Assembly: GCA_965658815.1 (NCBI GenBank)
Contig: CBFHTC010000001.1
Coordinates: 1-64,000 of the forward strand
Length of the DNA stretch: 64,000 bases
Direction: 5' to 3'
Source of the DNA: CBFHTC01 sp965658815
Lineage (GTDB): Bacteria > Pseudomonadota > Alphaproteobacteria > Rickettsiales > Rickettsiaceae
In this document: piece by piece, positions 55,665-63,243 of the stretch
How positions within the stretch are numbered: the first letter of the stretch is position 1
Layout: every line of letters begins with the position of its first letter
Position numbers and translations under genes: made by a program
The notes under the pieces: model-generated
Told to the model about the DNA's origin: nothing
What the model saw: the letters and a program-made list of their open reading frames with translations, nothing else
Databases searched by the model: none

Positions 55665-56729
55665 ATGTCTACTAAAAAAGATGAGATTGACTCTCAAAAA
55701 AGTTTTATAACAACTTCTACAAAATTAAAAAACCAAGAACCAAAAAAAGAAATAAATTCTATGCAAAGAGAAGCTATTGAAAAGGCAGTGGCAAATATCA
55801 GAAAAATGTTTGGAAATGGATCCGTAAGTTTATTTGGAGAAAAAAGAGAAATACCACAAAGTATATCTACTGGAAGTTTAATTTTAAATAAAATGATTAC
55901 TGATAATATTCATAAAGGACTTCCAGTTGGTAGAACTATTGAAATATATGGAAAAGAATCTTCGGGAAAAACAACACTCGCTCTTGCAGCTATAGCTGAT
56001 GCACAAAGAGAAGGTCATGTATGTGCTATGATAGATGCAGAACACGCTCTTGATATCGAATATGCAAGAAATATTGGAGTAGATGAAAGTAATTTAATTA
56101 TATCTCAACCAAGCAATGGTCAAGAAGCTTTTGAGATCGCAGAAGCTTTAGTTCGTAGCGCTGGAGTAAAATTAATTGTAATAGATAGCGTCGCGGCTCT
56201 TGTACCAAAAGAAGAGATTGATGGAAGTATGGAAGATCAACAAATGGGTCTTCAAGCAAGATTGATGAGCAAAGGTCTAAGAAAACTTACAGGAGCTATA
56301 TCTAATACTGGATCTATTGTAATATTTATTAATCAAACTAGAACTCAAATTGGTATTAGTTATGGAAATCCAACCGTTGTAACCGGAGGAAATGCATTGA
56401 AATTTTATGCATCTGTGAGAATTGAAATTAACCGTTCTGCTCTTATTACTGATGGCGATAATAATATAGGAAACTTAGCAAAAGTAAAAATTGTTAAAAA
56501 TAAAATTGGTAGCCCGTTTAAACAAGGAGAAATTGAAATAATATATGGTAAAGGTATACTTCAACATCGTGAAATATTTGACTTAGCTATTGCAAATAAT
56601 ATTATAGAAAGAAAAGGAGCATGGTATTCATATGGTGAAACTAAGTTAGGTCAAGGAAAAGAAAAAGCATTAGCTTTTATCGAAGAAAATAAAAACATAC
56701 AAGAAGAAATAAAAAAATTAATAATATAA
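55665..56729 (+). CDS. recA: Recombinase RecA
   Basis: Strand-exchange protein. The 354 residues include a hydrophilic N-terminal extension of about 30 residues before REAIEKAVANIRKMFGNGSV. Walker A is GKESSGKTTLALAA (Lys replacing the usual Pro of GPESSGKT), then CAMIDAEHALD, VIDSVAALVPKEEIDG and the DNA-binding loops ARLMSKGLRKLTGA and FINQTRTQIGISYGNP. The acidic C-terminal tail is short. recJ starts 1 nt after the stop. Confidence 0.97.
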   Translation: MSTKKDEIDSQKSFITTSTKLKNQEPKKEINSMQREAIEKAVANIRKMFGNGSVSLFGEKREIPQSISTGSLILNKMITDNIHKGLPVGRTIEIYGKESSGKTTLALAAIADAQREGHVCAMIDAEHALDIEYARNIGVDESNLIISQPSNGQEAFEIAEALVRSAGVKLIVIDSVAALVPKEEIDGSMEDQQMGLQARLMSKGLRKLTGAISNTGSIVIFINQTRTQIGISYGNPTVVTGGNALKFYASVRIEINRSALITDGDNNIGNLAKVKIVKNKIGSPFKQGEIEIIYGKGILQHREIFDLAIANNIIERKGAWYSYGETKLGQGKEKALAFIEENKNIQEEIKKLII

Positions 56730-56730
56730 A

Positions 56731-58392
56731 GTGTTGAATAATAACTGGCATTGTGATTTAGATAACATTAACAAAGCTCGAGCATATTCTGTTAAATATA
56801 ATATTTCTTTTTATATAATTATAATTTTGTTAAATCGAAATGTTGATATTAAGGATATTGATATATACTTAAAATATTCGATTTCTGATTATATAAAACA
56901 ATATCCAATTGAAAAAAATTTACCAGAAATAGTTGAGACCTCTGATAGAATTAAAACTGCCTGCGAAAATAAAGAAAATATCTTTATTTATGGAGATTAT
57001 GATGTAGATGGAGCATCATCAACCGCTTTGCTAATTAATTTTTTTAAACAATTTAATATAGAAGCAAATTTTCATATTCCAAATAGGTTCAGTGAAGGGT
57101 ATGGATTGACAAAATATGGAATTCAAAAAGCTTTTGATACTTTTAAACCTACTCTATTAATTGTTGTAGATTGTGGCTCATCATCTGATCAAGAAATATC
57201 TTTTGCTAAATCATTAGGAATGGATGTTATTGTAATGGATCACCATATATATCACTCAAGACCAAAAGATTTATATTCCATTGTCAATCCTAACTTTGAA
57301 TTTTTAAAATCTCAATACTCAAATTTATGCGCATCTGGAGTTGTTTTTTTAACGCTACTAAATAGTATCATACAAGGGAGAAAAAGTATAAATAAACATA
57401 TATGGAATCAAATTTCAATTATGAACCAAATAGAGATTGCATCTATTGCAACTATATGTGATTGCATGACACTAAAAGGAATAAACCATATTATTGTCAA
57501 AAAAGGTATTAATAAGATTAATAATCAAGATACTTCTTTAAATATCAAAAAACTTTTAAATCATAAATCAAATATAATAGTAAATGATATATCTTTTTTA
57601 ATTGGGCCAAGATTAAACGCTGGTGGTAGACTAGGAAGAGAAAATTTTGCTACACTATCCTTGCTAAACTCAGATCGATACACCAATACACCTGATAAAT
57701 TAATTGTACTAAATAACAATAGAAAAATAATCGAACAAAATGTATTAGATAAAGCAAATGCAAATCTACAAATATTTACATATTTCACTATATCAATTGG
57801 AGAAAACTGGCATGAAGGTGTAATAGGAATAATTGCATCGAAATTAAAAGAGAAATATAAAAAACCATCATTTGTTCTTTCATTAAAAGATGATTTATAT
57901 ACTGGATCAGCGAGGTCTATTAATCCTATTCATCTAGGCGAAATTATATCTCTTGGTAAACAGCTAAATATTATCAAATCAGGAGGAGGGCATGAGTTAG
58001 CAGGAGGATTATCTATACATAAAACAAAGATATTAGATTTTATACAATTTCTTGAAAAACATATAACAAAATCTGCTAATATAAGAAAATTATATGATTG
58101 TGAAATCTATTTTCCTACAAATGATATTATTGATAATATAAAATCATTAGAACCATTTGGAAACGGTTTCCCTGAGCCAACTTTTTTAATACAAAATGTA
58201 AATATAAGAAGCACACATGTTATCAAAGACAACCATATAGGAATAATAATAAGAAAGAATAATTTATTTATAAGATCAATAATATTTAACTCAAAAAAAT
58301 CAATAAAAAAGGATAACATAAATATTATATGTAACCTAAGGTATAACTATAAATATAAAAAAATAGATATATTTATAATAGATATACTTTAA
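56731..58392 (+). CDS. recJ: Single-stranded-DNA exonuclease RecJ
   Basis: A 5'-3' exonuclease of the DHH superfamily. The 553-residue protein has motif I YGDYDVDGASSTALL, motif II VVDCGSSSDQEI, motif III VMDHHIYH, the GPRLNAGGRLG block, and the DHHA1 part with GSARSINPIHLGEII and GGGHELAGGLSI. It starts with GTG at 56731, 1 nt after recA, so the two repair genes are almost certainly one transcription unit. Confidence 0.95.
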   Translation: MLNNNWHCDLDNINKARAYSVKYNISFYIIIILLNRNVDIKDIDIYLKYSISDYIKQYPIEKNLPEIVETSDRIKTACENKENIFIYGDYDVDGASSTALLINFFKQFNIEANFHIPNRFSEGYGLTKYGIQKAFDTFKPTLLIVVDCGSSSDQEISFAKSLGMDVIVMDHHIYHSRPKDLYSIVNPNFEFLKSQYSNLCASGVVFLTLLNSIIQGRKSINKHIWNQISIMNQIEIASIATICDCMTLKGINHIIVKKGINKINNQDTSLNIKKLLNHKSNIIVNDISFLIGPRLNAGGRLGRENFATLSLLNSDRYTNTPDKLIVLNNNRKIIEQNVLDKANANLQIFTYFTISIGENWHEGVIGIIASKLKEKYKKPSFVLSLKDDLYTGSARSINPIHLGEIISLGKQLNIIKSGGGHELAGGLSIHKTKILDFIQFLEKHITKSANIRKLYDCEIYFPTNDIIDNIKSLEPFGNGFPEPTFLIQNVNIRSTHVIKDNHIGIIIRKNNLFIRSIIFNSKKSIKKDNINIICNLRYNYKYKKIDIFIIDIL

Positions 58393-58502
58393 GGATACAT
58401 ATGGTTGTTATCTTCTGGTCTTATTTGCATAATGATTTTTTTTTGTTCAAACATATTTTACTAAATATTAGTTATACTAACAAATAAAAACATATATTTT
58501 TT

Positions 58503-58535
58503 CATAAAAATATTTTTATGTGTAATAATTACACA
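58503..58535. terminator. Adjacent palindromes at the end of pth
   Basis: Two perfect inverted repeats overlap by two bases: CATAAAAATATTTTTATG (58503-58520) and TGTGTAATAATTACACA (58519-58535, one central base). The second spans the pth stop codon. It could be the end of the tsf-pth transcript, but the stems are almost pure A/T and no classical T-run terminator is seen. Confidence 0.3.
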
Positions 58536-59074
58536 CAACTATTACAAATTAACTGAATTTTTTCTATTAGAACATTTAAAATGTTATTTGAACAAATTAA
58601 ATTAATATCATATAAATCATATTTTTTTAAAACAAAATATGATATTTCAGTAGAATCAATAGGTCTACCTATACCTACTTTAATACGATCATAGTCTTTA
58701 CCGAAGAAAGATGATATAGACCTTAAACCATTATGACCATTTTCACTTCCTCCGTATTTTATTTTTATTTTTAAAAATTTAGTTTCTAAATCATCATGAA
58801 TAACAACTAATTTATTACAAGAATTTTTTTTATAAAACTTATAAATCTTATCTCCACAATTATTCATTAAAGATTTCGCAAAAAAAAATATTCCTTCTTC
58901 GGTAAAATAATAAGATCCTAATTTTTCATCTATTAAAATTTTAAAATTTTGCATTTTTGCGTAATGCAAAAAAAGCATATGTGCAATATTATGGCGAGTA
59001 TTATAATATTGACTATTATCATTTCCTAAAAAAGTATATAAAATATTACTTGACACTAAAAACACAAAAATCAT
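58529..59074 (-). CDS. pth: Peptidyl-tRNA hydrolase
   Basis: Recycles peptidyl-tRNA dropped from ribosomes. A 181-residue protein with the catalytic His in YYNTRHNIAHMLF, then VVIHDDLETKFLKIKIKYGG, ENGHNGLRSISSFFGKDYDRIKVGIGRP and VLKKYDL. The N-terminal strand is diverged (ILYTFLGNDN for the family IVGLGNPG). It overlaps the end of tsf by 29 nt if the ATG at 59074 is used; an in-frame GTG at 59056 gives a smaller overlap and a more typical length. Confidence 0.9.
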   Translation of the reverse strand: MIFVFLVSSNILYTFLGNDNSQYYNTRHNIAHMLFLHYAKMQNFKILIDEKLGSYYFTEEGIFFFAKSLMNNCGDKIYKFYKKNSCNKLVVIHDDLETKFLKIKIKYGGSENGHNGLRSISSFFGKDYDRIKVGIGRPIDSTEISYFVLKKYDLYDINLICSNNILNVLIEKIQLICNSCV

Positions 59075-59834
59075 TAATAGTTATTTTACCTAACATAGAA
59101 GTAATTTTTGGAAGTTTACCAAAGATGAAATTTTGACTTAATAAACAATTTTCTTTTTTAAATTTATTAATCATACCTTCAACTTTTCTTTCGTTTCCTT
59201 CAGAAGCAGCTATTGCTGTATTTTTTTCTGCTTCTAATATATCAAGAGGTATATCTTTTTCTGATAAATACTTAGGTTTTTCTGAGACAATATGTAAAGC
59301 AATTTCTTCACCAATATGTTTATCATTTTCACTAAGGGATACAACTCCACATATATTTCCAAAACCTTCAAAATAAGGATTATGTATATAAAAGAAAGGA
59401 TAATGAGATGAATCTTTTATAAAAACCTTCATATCTTCGATAAAAATATTTTCTGAAGTAGCGGCTGAAATTTCTTTTATAAATTCATTAGTTTTTTCTT
59501 TTAAAGATTCTAAAGTAACATTTCCAAAGATATAACTTTTAATATGATTAAAAACTTTTTTCATTCCTTCACTTTTTGCTGTAAAATCTGTTTGACAAAA
59601 AATTTTAACCATTATAATTTTTTTATCATTTTCAAAAACAGCAATTCCGCCTTCTAAAGCTTCATTTTGAGTATATTTTGCAGATTTTATAATATTTCTT
59701 TTTTTTAATAGTGAAATTGCCTCCTCAAAATCTCCATTTGTTTCATATATAGCATCCTTACAATGTTTTAATCCTGCTCCAGTAGAATTTTTCAGTTGTC
59801 TGATAATATCTGGATTGATTTTTTTTTGATTCAT
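59046..59834 (-). CDS. tsf: Elongation factor Ts
   Basis: Nucleotide exchange factor for EF-Tu. The 262 residues begin with the UBA-like domain IRQLKNSTGAGLKHCKDAI (family: RxxTGAGMMDCKKAL), then the core NEALEGGIAVFENDKKI, VKIFCQTDFTAKSEGMKKV and GEEIALHIVSEKPKYLSEKDIP. It is somewhat short at the C-terminus. It is separated from rpsB by about 14 kb and coupled instead to pth. Confidence 0.95.
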   Translation of the reverse strand: MNQKKINPDIIRQLKNSTGAGLKHCKDAIYETNGDFEEAISLLKKRNIIKSAKYTQNEALEGGIAVFENDKKIIMVKIFCQTDFTAKSEGMKKVFNHIKSYIFGNVTLESLKEKTNEFIKEISAATSENIFIEDMKVFIKDSSHYPFFYIHNPYFEGFGNICGVVSLSENDKHIGEEIALHIVSEKPKYLSEKDIPLDILEAEKNTAIAASEGNERKVEGMINKFKKENCLLSQNFIFGKLPKITSMLGKITINDFCVFSVK

Positions 59835-59858
59835 ATATCTAATTTATTTTTCATTGTA

Positions 59859-59887
59859 ATTATAAACACAAATTTTATATAAATCAA
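59859..59887 (-). promoter_or_regulatory. tsf promoter
   Basis: Minus strand TTGATT (59882-59887), 17-nt spacer, TATAAT (59859-59864), ending 24 nt before the ATG. Confidence 0.65.
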
Positions 59888-59950
59888 TAAGAACAAGAAT
59901 ATTAGATATAAAATTTAATAAATTTCAAATTACATATTTAAATTAACATA

Positions 59951-59979
59951 TTGAATATAAAGTAATTTTTATATACAAT
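59951..59979 (+). promoter_or_regulatory. miaB promoter
   Basis: TTGAAT (59951-59956), 17-nt spacer, TACAAT (59974-59979), ending 22 nt before ATG 60002. Confidence 0.65.
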
Positions 59980-60001
59980 AATGGGTTAACAAAATAAAAA
60001 T

Positions 60002-61312
60002 ATGCATAAAGTTTTTATAAAAAATTATGGATGTCAAATGAATATATATGACTCTGAAAAAATGTATTCTATATTAAAATCTATAGACTATACAGAAAGC
60101 GACGAAATAGAGAATTCTGATTTAATAATATTGAATACTTGTCATATTAGAGAAAAAGCTACAGAAAAAATTTATTCCGAATTAGGTAAATATTCAAAAC
60201 TAAAAAAAACAATTGTTGTAGCAGGGTGTGTAAGTCAAGCCGAAGGAAATATAATATTTAAAAGAGCTCCATATGTAAATATCGTTGTAGGACCTCAGTC
60301 ATATCATCTTTTACCTGGATTAATTAGAAAGCACAAACAAGGTGAAAACCACCTTATTGAATTAAAGTTTGAACCAAGTGAAAAATTTGATATTATTGAG
60401 CAAAATATAGACAATTCAAATCTAGAAACTAGTAAATTTGTATCAATTCAAGAAGGATGCGATAAATTTTGTACTTTTTGCGTTGTTCCTTACACTAGAG
60501 GTCCAGAAATATCAAGACCAATAGAAAACATCATTAAAGAAGTAAAAACATTAAGCGAAAGAGGAACAAAAGAAATAACTCTTTTAGGGCAAAATGTAAA
60601 TGCATATAATGGTAGAGATATAAATAATAAAATATCAGATATATCTGATTTAATATCTCTTGTAGCAAAAATTTCTAATATAGAAAGAATTAGATATACA
60701 ACCTCTCACCCTATTGATGTCAATGATAAACTTATAGACATTCACGCAAATGAAGAAAAATTAATGCCATTTCTTCATTTACCTGTACAATCTGGATCAA
60801 ATAAAATATTAAAAAGTATGAATAGGCAACATACTAAAGAGTATTATCTTAACATAATAGAAAGATTCTTAGAGAAAAATGATAAAATGAGATTTTCTTC
60901 TGATTTTATCGTTGGTTTTCCAGGTGAAACAGATAAAGACTTTTTAGACACATTAAATTTAGCAAGGCAAGTAAAATATACTCAGGCTTTTTCTTTTAAA
61001 TACAGTCAGAGGCCAGGAACTCCAGCAGATAAAAGAAAAGATCAAATTGATGAAGAAATTAAAAGTCAAAGATTAATTGAATTGCAAAAAATACTTTTTC
61101 AACATCAACTTGAATTTAATAATTCCTTTTTAAATAAAAAAATACCAGTGCTCTTTGATAGAGTGGGAAGAATATTAGGACAAACTCATGGTAAAACACC
61201 CTATTTTCAAACAGTTTTAGTTGAAAGTGATAACTCTATTTTAGGAGAGACTAAAACTGTTCAAATCGAAAAAACTTCTCAGAACTGTTTGATAGGGAAT
61301 TTAGTAAATTAA
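60002..61312 (+). CDS. miaB: tRNA-i6A37 methylthiotransferase MiaB
   Basis: Radical-SAM enzyme adding a methylthio group to i6A37 of tRNAs. 436 residues. The N-terminal UPF0004 domain has cluster cysteines in KNYGCQMN, LNTCHIREKA and AGCVSQAEG. The radical SAM motif is GCDKFCTFCVVPYTRG (C-x3-C-x2-C). The C-terminal TRAM domain ends around KTVQIEKTSQNCLIG. HLPVQSGSNKILKSMNR and FVGFPGE-like FIVGFPGETDKDF blocks are typical. It sits alone with its own promoter; phoH and ybeY are not adjacent. Confidence 0.96.
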   Translation: MHKVFIKNYGCQMNIYDSEKMYSILKSIDYTESDEIENSDLIILNTCHIREKATEKIYSELGKYSKLKKTIVVAGCVSQAEGNIIFKRAPYVNIVVGPQSYHLLPGLIRKHKQGENHLIELKFEPSEKFDIIEQNIDNSNLETSKFVSIQEGCDKFCTFCVVPYTRGPEISRPIENIIKEVKTLSERGTKEITLLGQNVNAYNGRDINNKISDISDLISLVAKISNIERIRYTTSHPIDVNDKLIDIHANEEKLMPFLHLPVQSGSNKILKSMNRQHTKEYYLNIIERFLEKNDKMRFSSDFIVGFPGETDKDFLDTLNLARQVKYTQAFSFKYSQRPGTPADKRKDQIDEEIKSQRLIELQKILFQHQLEFNNSFLNKKIPVLFDRVGRILGQTHGKTPYFQTVLVESDNSILGETKTVQIEKTSQNCLIGNLVN

Positions 61313-61362
61313 ATTTACTTTATGATATCAATTAACGAAACTTTCGATGTATTTAATATAGA

Positions 61363-61821
61363 CTAATTTAAAATTGAGTATTCATTCTGTAAAAATTTTA
61401 TAAAACTATCTAAAGATACAAATTTAAAATACACTGAAGCAAATCGAATATAAGCAACATCATCATATTTTTTTATTATTGACATTGTGTATCGAGCTAT
61501 TTCATCGCTACTTATAGGTCTTACATACTTTTTTTCAAAATAAAAGCAAACACCATCTATAATCTTCTCTAAATAGTTCAAAATAGCATCTCTATTCTTA
61601 GATACAACCTCAATTGATGAATGAATTTTTGTTTTGTCAAAAAGTTCTCTTTTTAAGGATTTTTTTATTACATACATTTTCTTTGGTATATACATTTCTT
61701 TTGTCAAAAATTTATAATTACAATTCAAACATTGTCGTCTTCTTTTTATTTGATGATCTTTTTCTATATATCTACTATCTTTTACATAAACATTTTTACT
61801 TTTACAGTTTATACATTTCAT
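61363..61821 (-). CDS. nrdR: Transcriptional repressor NrdR
   Basis: Senses ATP/dATP and represses ribonucleotide reductase genes. A 152-residue protein with the N-terminal zinc ribbon (CINCKSKNVYVKDSRY ... RRRQCLNCNYKF) and the ATP-cone (about 46-136: MYVIKKSLKRELFDKTKI to VAYIRFASVYFKF). It is diverged but complete. Its start overlaps the stop of the upstream gene by 4 nt (ATGA), implying coupling. Ribonucleotide reductase genes are not in the window. Confidence 0.93.
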   Translation of the reverse strand: MKCINCKSKNVYVKDSRYIEKDHQIKRRRQCLNCNYKFLTKEMYIPKKMYVIKKSLKRELFDKTKIHSSIEVVSKNRDAILNYLEKIIDGVCFYFEKKYVRPISSDEIARYTMSIIKKYDDVAYIRFASVYFKFVSLDSFIKFLQNEYSILN

Positions 61822-62282
61822 AATAAATGATTTTTTTTTATATATTCTAAAATATTAACATACTTATGAGTATTGGTGTTTAATATGGCTACAAATAAAA
61901 GATAATTATCTTTTGTCTTGTTGAGTGCTCCTATATCAGTGTTTTTTGTTATATGTTGTCCTTCTTCTATTAAAACCTTACTTAGATTGAGGTACATTTC
62001 AACGAAATTATCATCTGTTAATATAGAAACGATATAAGAAAAATAATTGTAATCATAATAAATATCAATTACTTTTCCCTTTTTTATATTTTTTACTAAT
62101 TCTTTTTTTTTAGAATATATAGCAATTACATTATTGTCAAAAATACTTATAGTACCACTTATCGGAAAAGTAAAAGATAATCTATCTGTTATTATTTTAT
62201 TCTTATTTTCTTTGTAGTTATCATAATTTATGATATTATCTGAATATAAAAAAGATAATAATAAAATTAAAAATATTTTCAT
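61818..62282 (-). CDS. LytM/M23-like periplasmic protein, no catalytic residues
   Basis: A 154-residue protein with an N-terminal signal segment (MKIFLILLLSFLYS). A single domain follows with the strand order of M23 peptidases: FTFPISGTISIFDNNVIAI, LVKNIKKGKVIDIYYDYNYF, SYIVSILTDDNFVEMYLNLS, VLIEEGQHITKNTDIGAL, NYLLFVAILN. The zinc ligands (HxxxD and HxH) are absent, so hydrolase activity is unlikely; EnvC/NlpD-type activators are comparable catalytically dead members. It overlaps nrdR by 4 nt. Confidence 0.65.
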   Translation of the reverse strand: MKIFLILLLSFLYSDNIINYDNYKENKNKIITDRLSFTFPISGTISIFDNNVIAIYSKKKELVKNIKKGKVIDIYYDYNYFSYIVSILTDDNFVEMYLNLSKVLIEEGQHITKNTDIGALNKTKDNYLLFVAILNTNTHKYVNILEYIKKNHLL

Positions 62283-62303
62283 AATAATTCTATGGTTAAA
62301 AAT

Positions 62304-62331
62304 ATTATACTGAAGTTTTTTTTAAAATCAA
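62304..62331 (-). promoter_or_regulatory. LytM-like / nrdR promoter
   Basis: Minus strand TTGATT (62326-62331), 16-nt spacer, TATAAT (62304-62309), ending 21 nt before the ATG. Confidence 0.6.
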
Positions 62332-62376
62332 TAATATAATATATATTATTCCTCTTATTATTAGCAAATTTTTTTT

Positions 62377-62385
62377 TGTGGATAA
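62377..62385 (-). promoter_or_regulatory. DnaA box (perfect)
   Basis: TGTGGATAA, the reverse complement of the consensus TTATCCACA. Confidence 0.65.
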
Positions 62386-62579
62386 CCTCATTTTGTTCTT
62401 TTATAACGGGATATTTTAATCTTTTTTATCTGTGGATATAGTGTGTTTTATTTGTGATTATAACAATTTGATTAAAAATAGATTTTTTTATATAATTTTA
62501 GCTTAAAAACACCTTTATTAGTAATAATAGTATATAAATATACTATATATAGGGCTTTCTAAAAGAATAACAAAAATTT

Positions 62580-62588
62580 TTATACACA
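62580..62588 (+). promoter_or_regulatory. DnaA box (TTATACACA)
   Basis: Fits the relaxed consensus TTWTNCACA. Confidence 0.5.
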
Positions 62589-62601
62589 TTTTACTCACAG
62601 G

Positions 62602-62621
62602 TTGTCCACAGGTTATCCACA
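62602..62621 (+). promoter_or_regulatory. Tandem DnaA boxes
   Basis: TTGTCCACA (one mismatch) and TTATCCACA (perfect) separated by two G residues, in the same orientation. Confidence 0.65.
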
Positions 62622-62785
62622 TTGAAATTATATTTTTTTTATACAGTATAAAATTTTTAAAAACGTTTTATTAAATATAAAATATTATATTTTTGTTACA
62701 CTAATATTTTTTTATATTATTTTTTAAAATAAAATTTCTATATATTATTTATATTCTCTTATACTTATAAAAAAAAACAAAAAAT

Positions 62786-63193
62786 ATGCAAAATGACAAA
62801 TTAAAAAATTTATCACAAGTTTTAGAGAATTTTACAATTTCAAAAGAAGCAAAAAAAGTAGTAGCAAAAGTAAAAGAAAAAAAAAATGATTTATTAGCAA
62901 AAGTAGAAGAAAAAAAAGATGATTTATTAGACAAAGTAGCAGCAAAAGTAGCAGCAAAAGTAGAAGGAAAAGTAGAAGAAACAAAAGATACTTTATTAGA
63001 AAAAGTAGATACTTTATTAAAAGTTGCAACTAATACTTCAAAAGAAGAAAAAGCAGCAAGTTATTTTTTAGGTTTGTTATACGAGAAAGAGCAAAAACTT
63101 CTAAACAACGAAAATGACAGCTTGGATAATAGTAGCGATAATCACAATGAGATAGAGATTAATGACAACAACATAAATAATAATGATTTGTAA
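62786..63193 (+). CDS. Lys/Ala/Glu-rich repeat protein, coiled-coil
   Basis: A 135-residue low-complexity protein. Residues about 17-85 consist of amphipathic helical repeats of the type AKVEEKKDDLLDKV, with Val/Leu at regular intervals and alternating Lys and Glu, so a long helix or coiled-coil is expected. Residues 86-110 (KEEKAASYFLGLLYEKEQKLL) form another helix; the tail is Asn/Asp-rich and disordered. It resembles apolipoprotein-, phasin- or histone-H1-like repeat proteins only in composition. No function is assigned. Its position beside the candidate origin is notable. Confidence 0.6.
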   Translation: MQNDKLKNLSQVLENFTISKEAKKVVAKVKEKKNDLLAKVEEKKDDLLDKVAAKVAAKVEGKVEETKDTLLEKVDTLLKVATNTSKEEKAASYFLGLLYEKEQKLLNNENDSLDNSSDNHNEIEINDNNINNNDL

Positions 63194-63243
63194 TTAGTGT
63201 TATATATTAGATATGATATCTTATTTTTAAATTAGATTTTTCT

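Larger units (their letters stand above)
62283..62785. other. Candidate replication origin (oriC-like gap)
   Basis: The largest gene-free stretch in the window, about 500 nt, extremely AT-rich and without a convincing reading frame. It holds a cluster of DnaA-box sequences: TGTGGATAA (62377-62385), TGTGGATAT (62431-62439), TTATACACA (62580-62588), TTGTCCACA (62602-62610) and TTATCCACA (62613-62621). The last two form a close tandem, and long A/T tracts (about 62622-62785) lie beside it as a possible unwinding element. Only this part of the window shows such a cluster. The flanking genes are a LytM-like/nrdR pair and a Lys/Ala-repeat protein. No dnaA, parAB or gidA is nearby, so the call rests on the boxes alone. 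Confidence 0.55.

Noticed and set aside
58393..58528. Small stable RNA (4.5S or similar) between recJ and pth
   Set aside because: No conserved SRP or 6S features could be seen; only AT-rich palindromes.
62749..63029. Leu/Phe-rich frames on the minus strand
   Set aside because: They are mirror translations of the Lys/Glu repeats of the gene at 62786-63193.
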